Below are positions 6,864 to 15,042 of a stretch of 20,423 nucleotides of DNA, one piece after another. The notes under the pieces were generated by a model that saw nothing but the letters and a program-made list of their open reading frames with translations, was not told the DNA's origin and did not search any database. The stretch lies in the IMG/VR virus record IMGVR_UViG_3300033142_000555, positions 1-20,423 of that record, one strand, 5' to 3'. Both the position numbers and the translations under genes were made by a program. Source of the stretch: a virus. Numbering within the stretch: the first letter of the stretch is position 1; each line of letters opens with the position of its first letter.

Positions 6864-8168
6864 ATGTATGTTAATAAAAAACTATTACGTGAAGAATTAG
6901 CAAAGACTGTAGGATTTTATCAGTCTAACGACATAAACTTACCTGTTATTAGCCCTTCATTGTCTAGATCAGAGTTTGACAGATATGTTAATGAGGTTCA
7001 TGGATTACTAACTACTGAAAACATACAAGAATGTCAGGCTAATTTTAGTAGATACAATTACTCTAAATACGATAGCTCTTTAGGCTATACTGAAGGCGAT
7101 ATAGTACAAGATAATGGCATTGTATTAGAAGCTATACAAAACGTCCCTGTAGGCACTGCATTAACTGATAACTCATATTGGTTTGAGTTAGATAACTTTA
7201 ATCAGTACTTATATCAAAAGAAACTACAAGGAATAGACTACACTCTCAATTTTATTTTTGATCAAAAGAAAATCAGGAATAAAGTAAAATCAATATACGA
7301 GAATATAAGGCTATATGATGGCACGGCAAACTATAGAGACGTAGTAAGCAATCAAAACAACTTTGTAGGGTTAAGGTTTAGACTAAAAGATGATAGAGAT
7401 TTATTAACCATCATTAATCAAATTGGTACACACTTTAGCGAAGCGGTCAGCTTTAACCTTTATTTATACCATTCCAGCCAACAAACACCAATAGCCACAA
7501 TTCCTATAAATCACACTAAAGCAAAGTCTAGTCAATGGACTAATCAAAGTGATTTAAATCTTAGATATGTTAGCGATTACCACGATGCAGGGGGTGAATA
7601 TTTCTTAGGGTACGCTCAAAGCGAGCTAGGCACTGCACAAGCTTATAAAATGTACTCATTAGACTGGTATAGAGGGTTTGAATGTGGTTCATGCAGTAGA
7701 TCAAAAGAATATTGGCGCAATTATTCGCCTTGGTTAGATGTTTCTAGCTTTTCAATAGCTGAAAGTAAATTTAATGTAGGGGTAGACTTGTTTGATCCGC
7801 AGGATGTAGGTATAACAAATGATAACAACTACGGACTAAACGTAAATATTACTAGTAAATGCGATTTAACGCCTTTTTTCTTGCAAGAGAAGCAAAACAT
7901 GGCTGAGTCTATCAAATACGCTACAGGTTTAGTAATAATGCAGGACATGGCTTCAAACGTTAGAGGCTCTAACGGTGCTGCAAATCAAGTAAAACAAGAA
8001 GCCAACACTCAGACGGTAAGCGTTGACGGTGTTAACGGTACTGTATTTGATATGGTAAAAAGTAATTTAAGAGGTTTAAGCTTTGATTTAAGCGGATTGC
8101 AAAGCGAATGTTTAGCATGTGATGACGCTAAAGCGGATATTATACAGCGAACTATTACTTTTAGATGA
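6864..8168 (+). CDS. Virion structural protein with carbohydrate-binding-like segment
   Basis: A 434-residue protein at the start of the post-capsid structural block, probably a neck, connector or adaptor component. Residues about 69-106 (YDSSLGYTEGDIVQDNG to SYW) follow the Y-GD-V--NG---A-------W pattern of CBM5/12-like modules that phages use in virion proteins. Two Cys pairs are seen, ECGSCSRSKE and SECLACDD. The rest has many Asn, Tyr and Ser and no catalytic motif. I start at ATG 6864 rather than TTG 6849, because the latter lies in the terminator T-run and before the -7 element. Its stop overlaps the next start by ATGA. No specific family is certain. Confidence 0.7.
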   Translation: MYVNKKLLREELAKTVGFYQSNDINLPVISPSLSRSEFDRYVNEVHGLLTTENIQECQANFSRYNYSKYDSSLGYTEGDIVQDNGIVLEAIQNVPVGTALTDNSYWFELDNFNQYLYQKKLQGIDYTLNFIFDQKKIRNKVKSIYENIRLYDGTANYRDVVSNQNNFVGLRFRLKDDRDLLTIINQIGTHFSEAVSFNLYLYHSSQQTPIATIPINHTKAKSSQWTNQSDLNLRYVSDYHDAGGEYFLGYAQSELGTAQAYKMYSLDWYRGFECGSCSRSKEYWRNYSPWLDVSSFSIAESKFNVGVDLFDPQDVGITNDNNYGLNVNITSKCDLTPFFLQEKQNMAESIKYATGLVIMQDMASNVRGSNGAANQVKQEANTQTVSVDGVNGTVFDMVKSNLRGLSFDLSGLQSECLACDDAKADIIQRTITFR

Positions 8169-8575
8169 ATGGCATAGAAATAGGTTTAAACAGGCTTATA
8201 AGCTTATCTAATAGTGTAGAAAAGATAACTATTGAAGAGATTCGGAAGGAATCTAAACTTATTTCAGATTTAAACAGGGATCAATTAATGAAAGGTATAG
8301 ACGCTTTCGGAAATCCTACACCTGAATACTCTGAAAGTAGTAAAAAGAAAGGAAAAAGAGGTAGAATTAAGTTTTTTGATACAGGAGATTACCAAAAGGC
8401 TATAAAACCAGTATTTGATAATGAAGGGATTGATATTGAGTCAACTGATTTTAAAAATGCTTTTTTAAACCCATATAAAAAGGTAATACAGACTTTAGGG
8501 TTAACAAACGAGAGCATAATACAGTTACAAAACAAGATTCTACCTAGAATAATAAAAAGATTAAGATTAATGTAA
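8165..8575 (+). CDS. Putative head-tail connector or tail completion protein
   Basis: A 136-residue, basic, mostly helical protein. The order NRDQLMKGIDAFGNPTPEYS, a Lys-rich stretch (KKKGKRGR), FFDTGDYQKAI and GLTNESI is a layout I recognise from small phage morphogenesis proteins made between the capsid and tail genes, similar in plan to minor tail or neck completion proteins (gp10-like). That link is a pattern impression only. It begins by ATGA overlap with the previous gene and ends in TAATG overlap with the next, so it is translated as part of a coupled set. Confidence 0.6.
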   Translation: MNGIEIGLNRLISLSNSVEKITIEEIRKESKLISDLNRDQLMKGIDAFGNPTPEYSESSKKKGKRGRIKFFDTGDYQKAIKPVFDNEGIDIESTDFKNAFLNPYKKVIQTLGLTNESIIQLQNKILPRIIKRLRLM

Positions 8576-8889
8576 TGGCTGCTAACTTAAACATTGTTTC
8601 AAATCAACTACTAACTATCAAAGCTGATTTTTTAAAAAATTTCAGTGTAGTATTTAGTGAGTTTGATAATATTGATACTTCTTACTCTTTAACACTTACC
8701 AAAACTACCCATCCTTTTAACGTAGTAAACTTTGTATTTGGCAATGACATAACCATAACTACAGACACGCTTACTGTATCTTTTAACGGTAGCGATTATA
8801 GTCAAGGGATGTACAAAGGAACTTTAGAAAGCCAAAGCAAAAACGCTGATGTATTTTTATCAATAGATATTGAACTATCAATAGTATGA
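8575..8889 (+). CDS. Beta-rich putative virion adaptor
   Basis: A 104-residue protein of alternating hydrophobic and polar residues (YSLTLTKTTH, VVNFVFGNDITITTDTLTVS, VFLSIDIELSIV), consistent with an eight-strand beta sandwich. There is no Cys, no signal sequence and no charged tail. Start overlaps the stop of the previous gene by one base, and its own stop overlaps the next start by ATGA. Position before fibre-type genes suggests an adaptor or baseplate-type component. The family is not recognised. Confidence 0.6.
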   Translation: MAANLNIVSNQLLTIKADFLKNFSVVFSEFDNIDTSYSLTLTKTTHPFNVVNFVFGNDITITTDTLTVSFNGSDYSQGMYKGTLESQSKNADVFLSIDIELSIV

Positions 8890-9314
8890 GCTGTAACAAC
8901 AATATAAAAGTTAGTTCTAATTCTTGCAAAACAGAATTAAAAGTAAGCTCTGATTGTAGCAATGCTAATCTTACTGTAGCATGTGGAGGGGCACAAGGCG
9001 CTGCGGGTGTAGGAGTTCCAGAAGGAGGTACGGCAGGACAAGTACTTGCTAAAATAGATGGTACTAATTATAACACAGAATGGAGAGATGAAGAAATTTC
9101 TTTGTCTTGGATTGATGTAGCTGGTGATGTTGAATATACAGGCGTAGAAACAACTATTGCAAGTGGTGAAGTATCTGAGTGCGACTATAAGGGGGGAACT
9201 ATATATCGCTTTACAAATTCAACAAATAACGCAAATGGCTATTCAATAGAAGATAGTTTTTATAATGATTTTGACGGAACTAATTTATCTAATTTAATAA
9301 AAACCAGAGGATGA
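8886..9314 (+). CDS. Fibre-like protein with Cys-repeat N-terminus and GTxGQVL motif
   Basis: A 142-residue protein in two visible parts. The N-terminus contains spaced Cys at residues 3, 14, 24 and 33 in short repeats (IKVSSNSC, LKVSSDC, LTVACGG). These are followed by a brief collagen-like Gly-X-Y run (GAQGAAGVG). Then comes GGTAGQVLAKIDGTNYNTEW, close to a motif I know as recurrent in phage tail fibres (GGTTGQVL-K---T-Y-T-W). The C-terminal 60 residues are beta-like and include YKGGTIYRFTNS. It is coupled to its neighbours by four-base overlaps. Role: probable tail fibre or fibre attachment piece. Confidence 0.65.
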   Translation: MSCNNNIKVSSNSCKTELKVSSDCSNANLTVACGGAQGAAGVGVPEGGTAGQVLAKIDGTNYNTEWRDEEISLSWIDVAGDVEYTGVETTIASGEVSECDYKGGTIYRFTNSTNNANGYSIEDSFYNDFDGTNLSNLIKTRG

Positions 9315-9628
9315 AAATTAAAATAACCAACCCATCTGACGCATTTAACATGTTAGAAGTAGTAGACTTTCGGTTTACTGGTATACCTAGACAAAACAGC
9401 AAAAAACAGCTTTTTATAAAAGCTATAAAGTTTAAATTTAATGAAGATGATTCATGTAGCTACTCTGATGATCCTCCTGTAGAAGTTTTTATAAAAGATT
9501 TAGACTTATACCTAGAGCAAGATTTAATATCAGGTAATAATTTAAGATACAATACTTTTATAAATACTGTAGATAGTGTAGGTAGTATCTTTAAAGATAA
9601 ATTTGGAATAGAATACGAATTAATATAA
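9311..9628 (+). CDS. Hypothetical protein in the adaptor-fibre cluster
   Basis: A 105-residue protein with no recognised domain. It mixes strands and turns (VVDFRFTGIPRQNSKKQLFI, VEVFIKDLDLYL) with a C-terminal segment TVDSVGSIFKDKFGIEYELI. It starts inside the stop of the preceding gene (ATGA) and ends four bases before the 753-residue fibre gene. Tight coupling with virion genes suggests a minor structural protein or a small assembly factor for the neighbouring fibre proteins. That is inference from position only. Confidence 0.6.
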   Translation: MKIKITNPSDAFNMLEVVDFRFTGIPRQNSKKQLFIKAIKFKFNEDDSCSYSDDPPVEVFIKDLDLYLEQDLISGNNLRYNTFINTVDSVGSIFKDKFGIEYELI

Positions 9629-9632
9629 AAAT

Positions 9633-11894
9633 ATGTTTGGCAATCCGTACATACCAGAAGTTGATCCTAATATAGCCGCAGAAGCTTTTAGTAATGGCCT
9701 GTTTGCTCAATTGGTAGCAAATGGAGGCGTAGAAGGTGGCAACCTTGGAAAAACTACACACATCTGTCTAAAAACTACTGACGGCAAAATTCAAGTAGGT
9801 AGTGCGGATGATGGAAACGAGGTAGTCTTTTACGAAGACGGAAGCGACTTTGCCAATAACATTGTAAAGACTAGAGTGTTTTTGTCAGTTGGTCAAGTAC
9901 ACATAGAAACAGGCTGCCAAGACGGAACGGTGGTAACTAGTTCAAAAGGTATTTGCGGAGCCTCTGGTAATGGTTTAGCAACTGGAAACAACGTCTCGCC
10001 CATGCCGTTGGGTAATGAGGGTTTTGCAGGTAGGCAATTCTTCCTATTTGCTTTTAGAAACTCAACAGGTGGGACAGGAGGTAACAGAGGGGAAGTCTAC
10101 GTAGCGGCTGGTGCCGTAGAATCAGAGGCTAGGCTATTAAGTGGAGACGGTCAGACCGTTGTCGATGGACCTTATGTTATTCCTCCGTACGGAGTTCAAA
10201 CGTTTTTAACAGATGCAAATGATGAGTTTCAAGTAGTAGCAACTCAAAATGTATTTGTAGGAATTGCCGCTAATATGAGCCTTACTAGTGCTCAATATTA
10301 CGATATGCGTTTAGTCCCGCCTTTGTCAACAAATTTAATAGGGCAAAATCGTAATGCTAGACTTTCGGCTTTATATGACAATACAGAAGTATGGTGGTAT
10401 AGGCAAAACGGTGATATAGGCAAGGTAATACTAAGTCCGGGCGCACCTGTAGCATTATATCAAGGTACAAGGAATTTATTAGGCGATATAATTAACATAA
10501 ATGCCAATGTCGTACCAGCAACGGGGGGAACTTTTACAATTACAGTACAATCAGAAACAACCGCAGGAATAGCCTACGATGCAAATTCAGCAGATATACT
10601 AAGCGCATTGTCTGCCTTAACTAGTTATAGCGAGGATGATTTCATAGTAGAAATGACTAGAGGCGATAACTTAGGGCAGTCTAACGCACAGGTTACAATA
10701 TACACACAAGGGCTACTTGGACGTATTACAGGATCGTCTATTGATTCCACAGGCTTAACGGGTAATCCGCACGTTTATAATTTACAACAAAGCGGAACAG
10801 CGGCACCAAATGGAGGTCAAGATCAAGGCTATGTAAAGCAAGGCGCTTTGCACTTAGTAGCGACTAACGGATTAATTTCGTGCCTAAGTGGTGCAGATGG
10901 TGCAGGATTAGAGGCTACCTATTATTATCCAGTTCAAGCAATGACTCAAAGAGTACCATTGTATTTAGGAATAGAAAACGCCTCAACCCCTCAAAACAGT
11001 TCAATAGCTATACAATCTATTTATAAAGGAAATTTTAAAATCTACAATCAAAACAAAGTACTTAAATACTCAGGTACATTTGACAGAGGGTTCGTCCCAG
11101 ACTCAGGCAAAAGACAAACACACGCCACGGCCGTGTTAATAGCACCAACTGGTGGAGATATTGCAATGACTGAGGATTTTGATGGAGGATATTTAGAATG
11201 TGACGTACCAGTTAATGTAATAGTTAACACTGACGAAAATGATGTAATAATTTCGGGAGGTATACCAACCGCAGGCGATGAGATTGTAGTTTACGGCACA
11301 ACACCGAACGACATTAGAACGGCACTAGTAAAAGCCTCAGACGGGTTTACTTATAAACGATCAGTGGACGGAATAGCAGACCCTAACCCAGAACAGGGAT
11401 TTATTGACTACAATGACACCACTGGCGCAATTTCTTTAGTTGCTGACACTTGGACAACAATCCCTAATAACGGGGCGGGAGCGTTTAGTAATGACGCTTA
11501 TAAGCCTACGGCCGTAACTCAACTAATGGACGTGTCTACAGGTGAAATTGATCCAAGAGAGTTGAGTATTGGAGACACTATACTAATTCGTAATGACTAC
11601 ACTATTAACCCTAACACTAATAATGCGGAGCTAGAGTTTAGATATGTGCTAGGAGACGGGGCGAATGAATACACCCTGCAAACTACAATCGGAAGGCTTG
11701 ACGATGGATCAGGTGTAGATTATAGATTTAGTTTAAAACCTGATTTGATTTACATGGGTGACCTAAACACTAGAGATAATTTAATCACATTACAGGTTAA
11801 ACTAAGCGCTAACGGCACTTTAACAAATGCGGGTAGTGTTATTCAAGTAATTAAACAAAACGTACACGGGGCAGAAAATTGGCTTAAAGTATGA
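9633..11894 (+). CDS. Large tail fibre or spike protein
   Basis: A 753-residue multidomain surface protein. Residues about 1-290 are Gly/Asn-rich beta (KTTHICLKTTDGKIQVGSAD, VYVAAGAVESEARLL). Residues about 295-377 carry a module common in phage minor structural proteins: GTFTITVQSETTAGIAYDAN, then a short helix (ADILSALSAL), then strands ending SIDSTGLTGN. Residues about 590-753 resemble the trimeric beta head domain seen at the ends of many phage proteins, with ELSIGDTILIRNDYTI, LGDGANEYTLQTTIGRLDDG and DLIYMGDLNTRDN. The likely role is host recognition or a virion appendage. GC content is higher than in the head genes. Its stop overlaps the next start (ATGA). Confidence 0.8.
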   Translation: MFGNPYIPEVDPNIAAEAFSNGLFAQLVANGGVEGGNLGKTTHICLKTTDGKIQVGSADDGNEVVFYEDGSDFANNIVKTRVFLSVGQVHIETGCQDGTVVTSSKGICGASGNGLATGNNVSPMPLGNEGFAGRQFFLFAFRNSTGGTGGNRGEVYVAAGAVESEARLLSGDGQTVVDGPYVIPPYGVQTFLTDANDEFQVVATQNVFVGIAANMSLTSAQYYDMRLVPPLSTNLIGQNRNARLSALYDNTEVWWYRQNGDIGKVILSPGAPVALYQGTRNLLGDIININANVVPATGGTFTITVQSETTAGIAYDANSADILSALSALTSYSEDDFIVEMTRGDNLGQSNAQVTIYTQGLLGRITGSSIDSTGLTGNPHVYNLQQSGTAAPNGGQDQGYVKQGALHLVATNGLISCLSGADGAGLEATYYYPVQAMTQRVPLYLGIENASTPQNSSIAIQSIYKGNFKIYNQNKVLKYSGTFDRGFVPDSGKRQTHATAVLIAPTGGDIAMTEDFDGGYLECDVPVNVIVNTDENDVIISGGIPTAGDEIVVYGTTPNDIRTALVKASDGFTYKRSVDGIADPNPEQGFIDYNDTTGAISLVADTWTTIPNNGAGAFSNDAYKPTAVTQLMDVSTGEIDPRELSIGDTILIRNDYTINPNTNNAELEFRYVLGDGANEYTLQTTIGRLDDGSGVDYRFSLKPDLIYMGDLNTRDNLITLQVKLSANGTLTNAGSVIQVIKQNVHGAENWLKV

Positions 11895-13186
11895 GTATTA
11901 AAATTTACAAAGACAGCGCAGCAAATTCAATATTTATTGAAGACAACAACGGTGCTCAATTTATTAACAGTCTACAGGCTACAGTACCAGTTGACAAGGT
12001 TACTATTACAGACCTAGCAAGGCAGATAGATATAGTGTCAGACGTAGATCATACTGATTTTGTGGATGAAAACGATGTTCAATATGCAGGCACAGCGACA
12101 GAGGTATGTGACGCCTTAAACGCAATATTTCAAAGTTCTGGCACTCCATCGGGTGACGCTCCGACAATTACTAGTAACACGACTATTAATTTAATTGAAG
12201 GGCAGACGCTCAATTACGAATTAACCGCAACGTTTGGAGTAGGTTTTGAGTGGGAAAATTTACCCGCAGGAGTTACAACGGTGGAAGGTAATGTTAGGAA
12301 GATAATAGGCGGCTCTAATCTTACGGCTGGCACTTACTCCATAACAGCAAGAGCGATAAACTATAATGGCACAGATCAAAAAACTATTAACGTAGTAGTG
12401 TCTAATCCAAGTTTTGCAAATAGCAAAAGCGTAAACTTTAATAATAACGATTATCTAGGTGCAAACGCTGGCATATTAGACGGAGTATTAGGGCGATCAA
12501 CTAATGGGGTAGGCGCAACCGACGCACATACTGTTTCTGTATGGTTTAAAGCTGGTACAGCCTCCAACGCATCTCAAACTATTTTATACTTTGGAAATCA
12601 AGACGTAGCAAATCAAGGGTTTCTACAACTAAAATATAACGGATCACTTAATAGGCTTGATTTTGTCTACGGTACTAATAATAATAATTTAAGACTATCA
12701 ACGCCATCAAATAGCATAACAGTAGGGCAATGGCATCATATTATGTATTGCTACAAAGGCGGTCAAACTGGAAACTCTAGTGCTACCAATGACTTAAATA
12801 GTTATTACGCTCAGTTTCCTTTTTTCCTTGACGGTGTAGACATTAGTAGCACACTAATAAAATCAAATAGTAATTTTGGATATACTGGTGGGATCGTAGG
12901 GCAAAATTTTAGAGTAGGAAGATTTAACAACGGTCAGAACTTGCGTAATAATTGCAGGGTTGACGAGTTGGCAGTATGGGACAGCGACCAAAGCGCAAAT
13001 ATTTCGAGTATTTACAGCGTTGGCGGTGCGGTCGATCTTATGAGCCTACAAGACGAGCCAGAGCATTGGTGGAGGATGGGAGACGGTGACACGTTCCCGT
13101 TCTTATTTGACACAGGAGTGCAAGCAAATTGCATTTTTCAGATGCAAAACATGACAAGCGCAGACATAGTAAACGACGTACCTTAA
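11891..13186 (+). CDS. Ig-like plus LamG (ConA-like lectin) virion protein
   Basis: A 431-residue adhesion-type protein. An N-terminal domain of about 95 residues precedes a putative Ig-like fold at about 95-175 (TITSNTTINLIEGQTLNYEL, WENLPAGVT, AGTYSITARAINYNGTD), the He_PIG-type pattern. From about 190 to 405 there is a LamG/concanavalin-A-like jelly roll: HTVSVWFKAG, QTILYFGNQD, GQWHHIMYCYKGG, FFLDGVDISS, FRVGRFNNGQ, RVDELAVWDSDQSA and EPEHWWRMGDGD. This combination typically binds glycans or other surface polymers and is frequent in phages of aquatic bacteria. It directly follows the fibre protein and precedes the repeat fibre, forming a receptor-binding block. Confidence 0.85.
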   Translation: MSIKIYKDSAANSIFIEDNNGAQFINSLQATVPVDKVTITDLARQIDIVSDVDHTDFVDENDVQYAGTATEVCDALNAIFQSSGTPSGDAPTITSNTTINLIEGQTLNYELTATFGVGFEWENLPAGVTTVEGNVRKIIGGSNLTAGTYSITARAINYNGTDQKTINVVVSNPSFANSKSVNFNNNDYLGANAGILDGVLGRSTNGVGATDAHTVSVWFKAGTASNASQTILYFGNQDVANQGFLQLKYNGSLNRLDFVYGTNNNNLRLSTPSNSITVGQWHHIMYCYKGGQTGNSSATNDLNSYYAQFPFFLDGVDISSTLIKSNSNFGYTGGIVGQNFRVGRFNNGQNLRNNCRVDELAVWDSDQSANISSIYSVGGAVDLMSLQDEPEHWWRMGDGDTFPFLFDTGVQANCIFQMQNMTSADIVNDVP

Positions 13187-13195
13187 TAGAAAGAC

Positions 13196-14302
13196 ATGGC
13201 GGAAGAAATAAACATTCAACTAGACCCATTTGCAAACACGGGTTTGACTTTATTAGGTAAAATATTTAACAAAGCAGGAACTCAGCAAGGAAGCACAGTT
13301 TCATTAACGGAAAATGCGCCTGCTTTATATTCTGGTGACTTTGATTTATCAAGTACTAGTGATGGGGCGTATGCTGTTAGATTTGAAACTAACACACCTG
13401 ATAAGCTTTACGGAACGGGTACATTGTTTGTGAGAAATAATGCGGAGGTATCACAGGAAAACTTTTTTAACCCATCACTTGACGAGGTAACCACCGACAC
13501 AGCATCAAGAGACGCGTCAAAGGCTGACGTTTCTGGTCTTTCTACATTTGACCCTAGTGTTGACACGGTAACCACCGACACAGCTTCAAGGGATGCAAGT
13601 AAAGCAGACGTAAGCGGATTAGCTACACAGACAAGCGTTGACGACATTCCTAGCGATGTAGATACAGTATTAACCGCTTCGCATGGTTCGGGCACTTGGC
13701 AGCAAGGCACGGGGGGCGATACTGCAGCGGATATTTACACGTACTTTACAGACGGCACAAGAGAGGACGCATTTAAGGCGGATGTAAGCGGCTTATCTAC
13801 CTTCGACCCTAGTACTGACACTGTAACGACTGACACGGCAAGCAGGGACGCTTCTAAGGCGGACGTGAGCGGTTTATCTACCTTTGATCCAACCACGGAT
13901 GAAGTAATAACAGATGCGGCAAGTAGAAACGCAAGTAAAGCGGATGTTTCTGGTTTAGCAACACAATCAAGCGTTGACAATATACCCGCAGACGTAGACA
14001 CAGAGCTTACAAGTTCACACGGTACAGGATCTTGGCAGCAAGGCAGCACGGGAACGGTAGACGCTAACGTTATAAGCGTTGACGGAAATAGTGTGTCAAG
14101 TGCAGACGACTTTAAAGCGGACGTTTCAGGTTTATCTACTTTTGACCCTTCTACAGATCAAGTAACAACCGATAGTGCTAGTAGAGAAGCTAGTAAAGCG
14201 GATGTTTCAGATTTAGGTACTAAAGCGAATCAAAATGTAATTAACGAAGGTGTTAAAAACGCAAGTAGAATAAAACCTCACAACCAAAATTTACCTGATT
14301 AA
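13196..14302 (+). CDS. Repeat-containing tail fibre protein
   Basis: A 368-residue protein. The first 85 residues form a beta domain (INIQLDPFANTGLTLLGKIF, NAPALYSGDFDLSS, DGAYAVRFET) similar to other phage fibre starts. The rest is built from repeated KADVSGL units with alternating linkers: STFDPS-D-VTTDTASRDAS, or ATQTSVDDIPSDVDT with ASHGSGTWQQG. One unit includes TVDANVISVDGNSVSS, a familiar fibre motif. The C-terminal end (KNASRIKPHNQNLPD) leaves the repeat pattern and is a candidate tip or joining point to the next gene. The rod-like repeats suggest a fibre shaft or spacer. The start 10 bases after the previous stop fits co-transcription. Confidence 0.8.
   Translation: MAEEINIQLDPFANTGLTLLGKIFNKAGTQQGSTVSLTENAPALYSGDFDLSSTSDGAYAVRFETNTPDKLYGTGTLFVRNNAEVSQENFFNPSLDEVTTDTASRDASKADVSGLSTFDPSVDTVTTDTASRDASKADVSGLATQTSVDDIPSDVDTVLTASHGSGTWQQGTGGDTAADIYTYFTDGTREDAFKADVSGLSTFDPSTDTVTTDTASRDASKADVSGLSTFDPTTDEVITDAASRNASKADVSGLATQSSVDNIPADVDTELTSSHGTGSWQQGSTGTVDANVISVDGNSVSSADDFKADVSGLSTFDPSTDQVTTDSASREASKADVSDLGTKANQNVINEGVKNASRIKPHNQNLPD
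13469..14230 (+). repeat. Degenerate protein-level repeats in the fibre gene
   Basis: Seven copies of a KADVSGL core (last one KADVSDL), each with linkers of two types. Copies agree much better in amino acids than in bases: the same residues use different codons from copy to copy (for example Ser as TCT, AGC, AGT or TCA). The order of linkers is STFD, ATQT, STFD, STFD, ATQS, STFD, GTKA. Confidence 0.85.
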
Positions 14303-14303
14303 T

Positions 14304-14588
14304 ATGGCTAGTAGAATACAGATAGGAAAAGTAGTAACAGTAAAAGGTCAGAAGTTTAAAATATCTGCGGGTACTGCAAAAGGTAAAAAGTATAAGGCTA
14401 CTGCATTGAATGGTAAAAAGACTATACAGTTTGGAGCTAAAGGGTATAGTGCTAGACCAGGCACTGCAAAAGGTGATAACTATTGTGCTAGATCGTCAGG
14501 TATAAAGAGTAGTAAATCTGGTGCTACAGCGAATGACTTTGCTAGAAAGCTATGGAATTGTCAAGGTAAAAAAAGTATGAAGTCATAA
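14304..14588 (+). CDS. Small basic phage protein with duplicated GTAKG motif
   Basis: A 94-residue Lys-rich protein one base after the fibre stop codon. It has an internal duplication: SAGTAKGKKYKA near the middle, then SARPGTAKGDNYCARSSGI. It ends with NDFARKLWNCQGKKSMKS, containing the second Cys. I have an impression of similar GAKGYS-PGT-KGD-YCARS proteins in other phages, without a firm function. The charge suggests nucleic-acid contact or packaging with DNA in the head. The two Cys may bind metal or pair. The stop codon overlaps the T-run of a minus-strand terminator, so no terminator of its own is evident. Confidence 0.65.
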   Translation: MASRIQIGKVVTVKGQKFKISAGTAKGKKYKATALNGKKTIQFGAKGYSARPGTAKGDNYCARSSGIKSSKSGATANDFARKLWNCQGKKSMKS

Positions 14589-14612
14589 AAAAACCCCTAC
14601 GGATGCAGGGGT
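14587..14612 (-). terminator. Intrinsic terminator of the minus-strand gene set
   Basis: On the minus strand ACCCCT (14612-14607) pairs with AGGGGT (14598-14593) and is followed by a T-run reading from 14593 down to 14587. It lies 22 bases after the lipoprotein stop. On the plus strand the hairpin is followed by A residues, so it has no intrinsic-terminator form there. Confidence 0.75.
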
Positions 14613-14634
14613 AAAAAATAACTATGAATAAATA

Positions 14635-15042
14635 CTAAATATTAGAAAACCTAAAATCTTTAGCCCAAATATAAACAGAATCTTTGTAAGTTATTTCTAG
14701 TTGAAAAGTTCCTGAGCCTGTTTTTACTCTTGGAAATAACATAGACCCTACTAAATACTCATTACTACCAGATGTAATATATGTAGTGTCGTTGTATGTT
14801 TCTTTGTATATGATATTACGTGGTAAACTGTCACCTTGTAATAATATTTGTGTAGGTATCATAGAGTTTCCAGAAACGCAAAGAGTCATATAATCTTTAG
14901 ATTGCTCACATTGACCTTTATAATTTTCTATTACAGAATATTCTAAAATATCTTCATTTGTAATAGTTTCGAACTCTTGTATTTCCTCAGTACATGAGCA
15001 ACTAATTATAGTTGCAATTATTAAAAGTAGTTTATTATTCAT
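14635..15042 (-). CDS. Putative lipoprotein
   Basis: A 135-residue protein with a bacterial lipoprotein signal: MNNKLLLIIATIISC places a Cys at residue 15 after I-I-S, followed by SCTEE. The mature part is acidic near the anchor (EIQEFETITNEDILEY). It includes two further Cys (GQCEQSK and MTLCVSGN) and has beta-type segments (TGSGTFQLEITYKDSVYIW), as in a small globular domain. It overlaps the upstream membrane-protein gene by the ATGA arrangement and is followed by a minus-strand terminator. Orientation opposite to the virion genes suggests a host-surface protein, for example lysogenic conversion or superinfection exclusion. An outer-membrane lysis subunit is also possible. The specific function is unknown. 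Confidence 0.75.
   Translation of the reverse strand: MNNKLLLIIATIISCSCTEEIQEFETITNEDILEYSVIENYKGQCEQSKDYMTLCVSGNSMIPTQILLQGDSLPRNIIYKETYNDTTYITSGSNEYLVGSMLFPRVKTGSGTFQLEITYKDSVYIWAKDFRFSNI

Noticed and set aside
13408-14049. Two minus-strand open frames with similar repeated proteins
   Set aside because: They are the antisense of the fibre repeats; their similarity to each other comes from the plus-strand repeats.
13469-14230. CRISPR-like array
   Set aside because: The units are coding repeats in frame with varied DNA and no constant repeat or spacer length.
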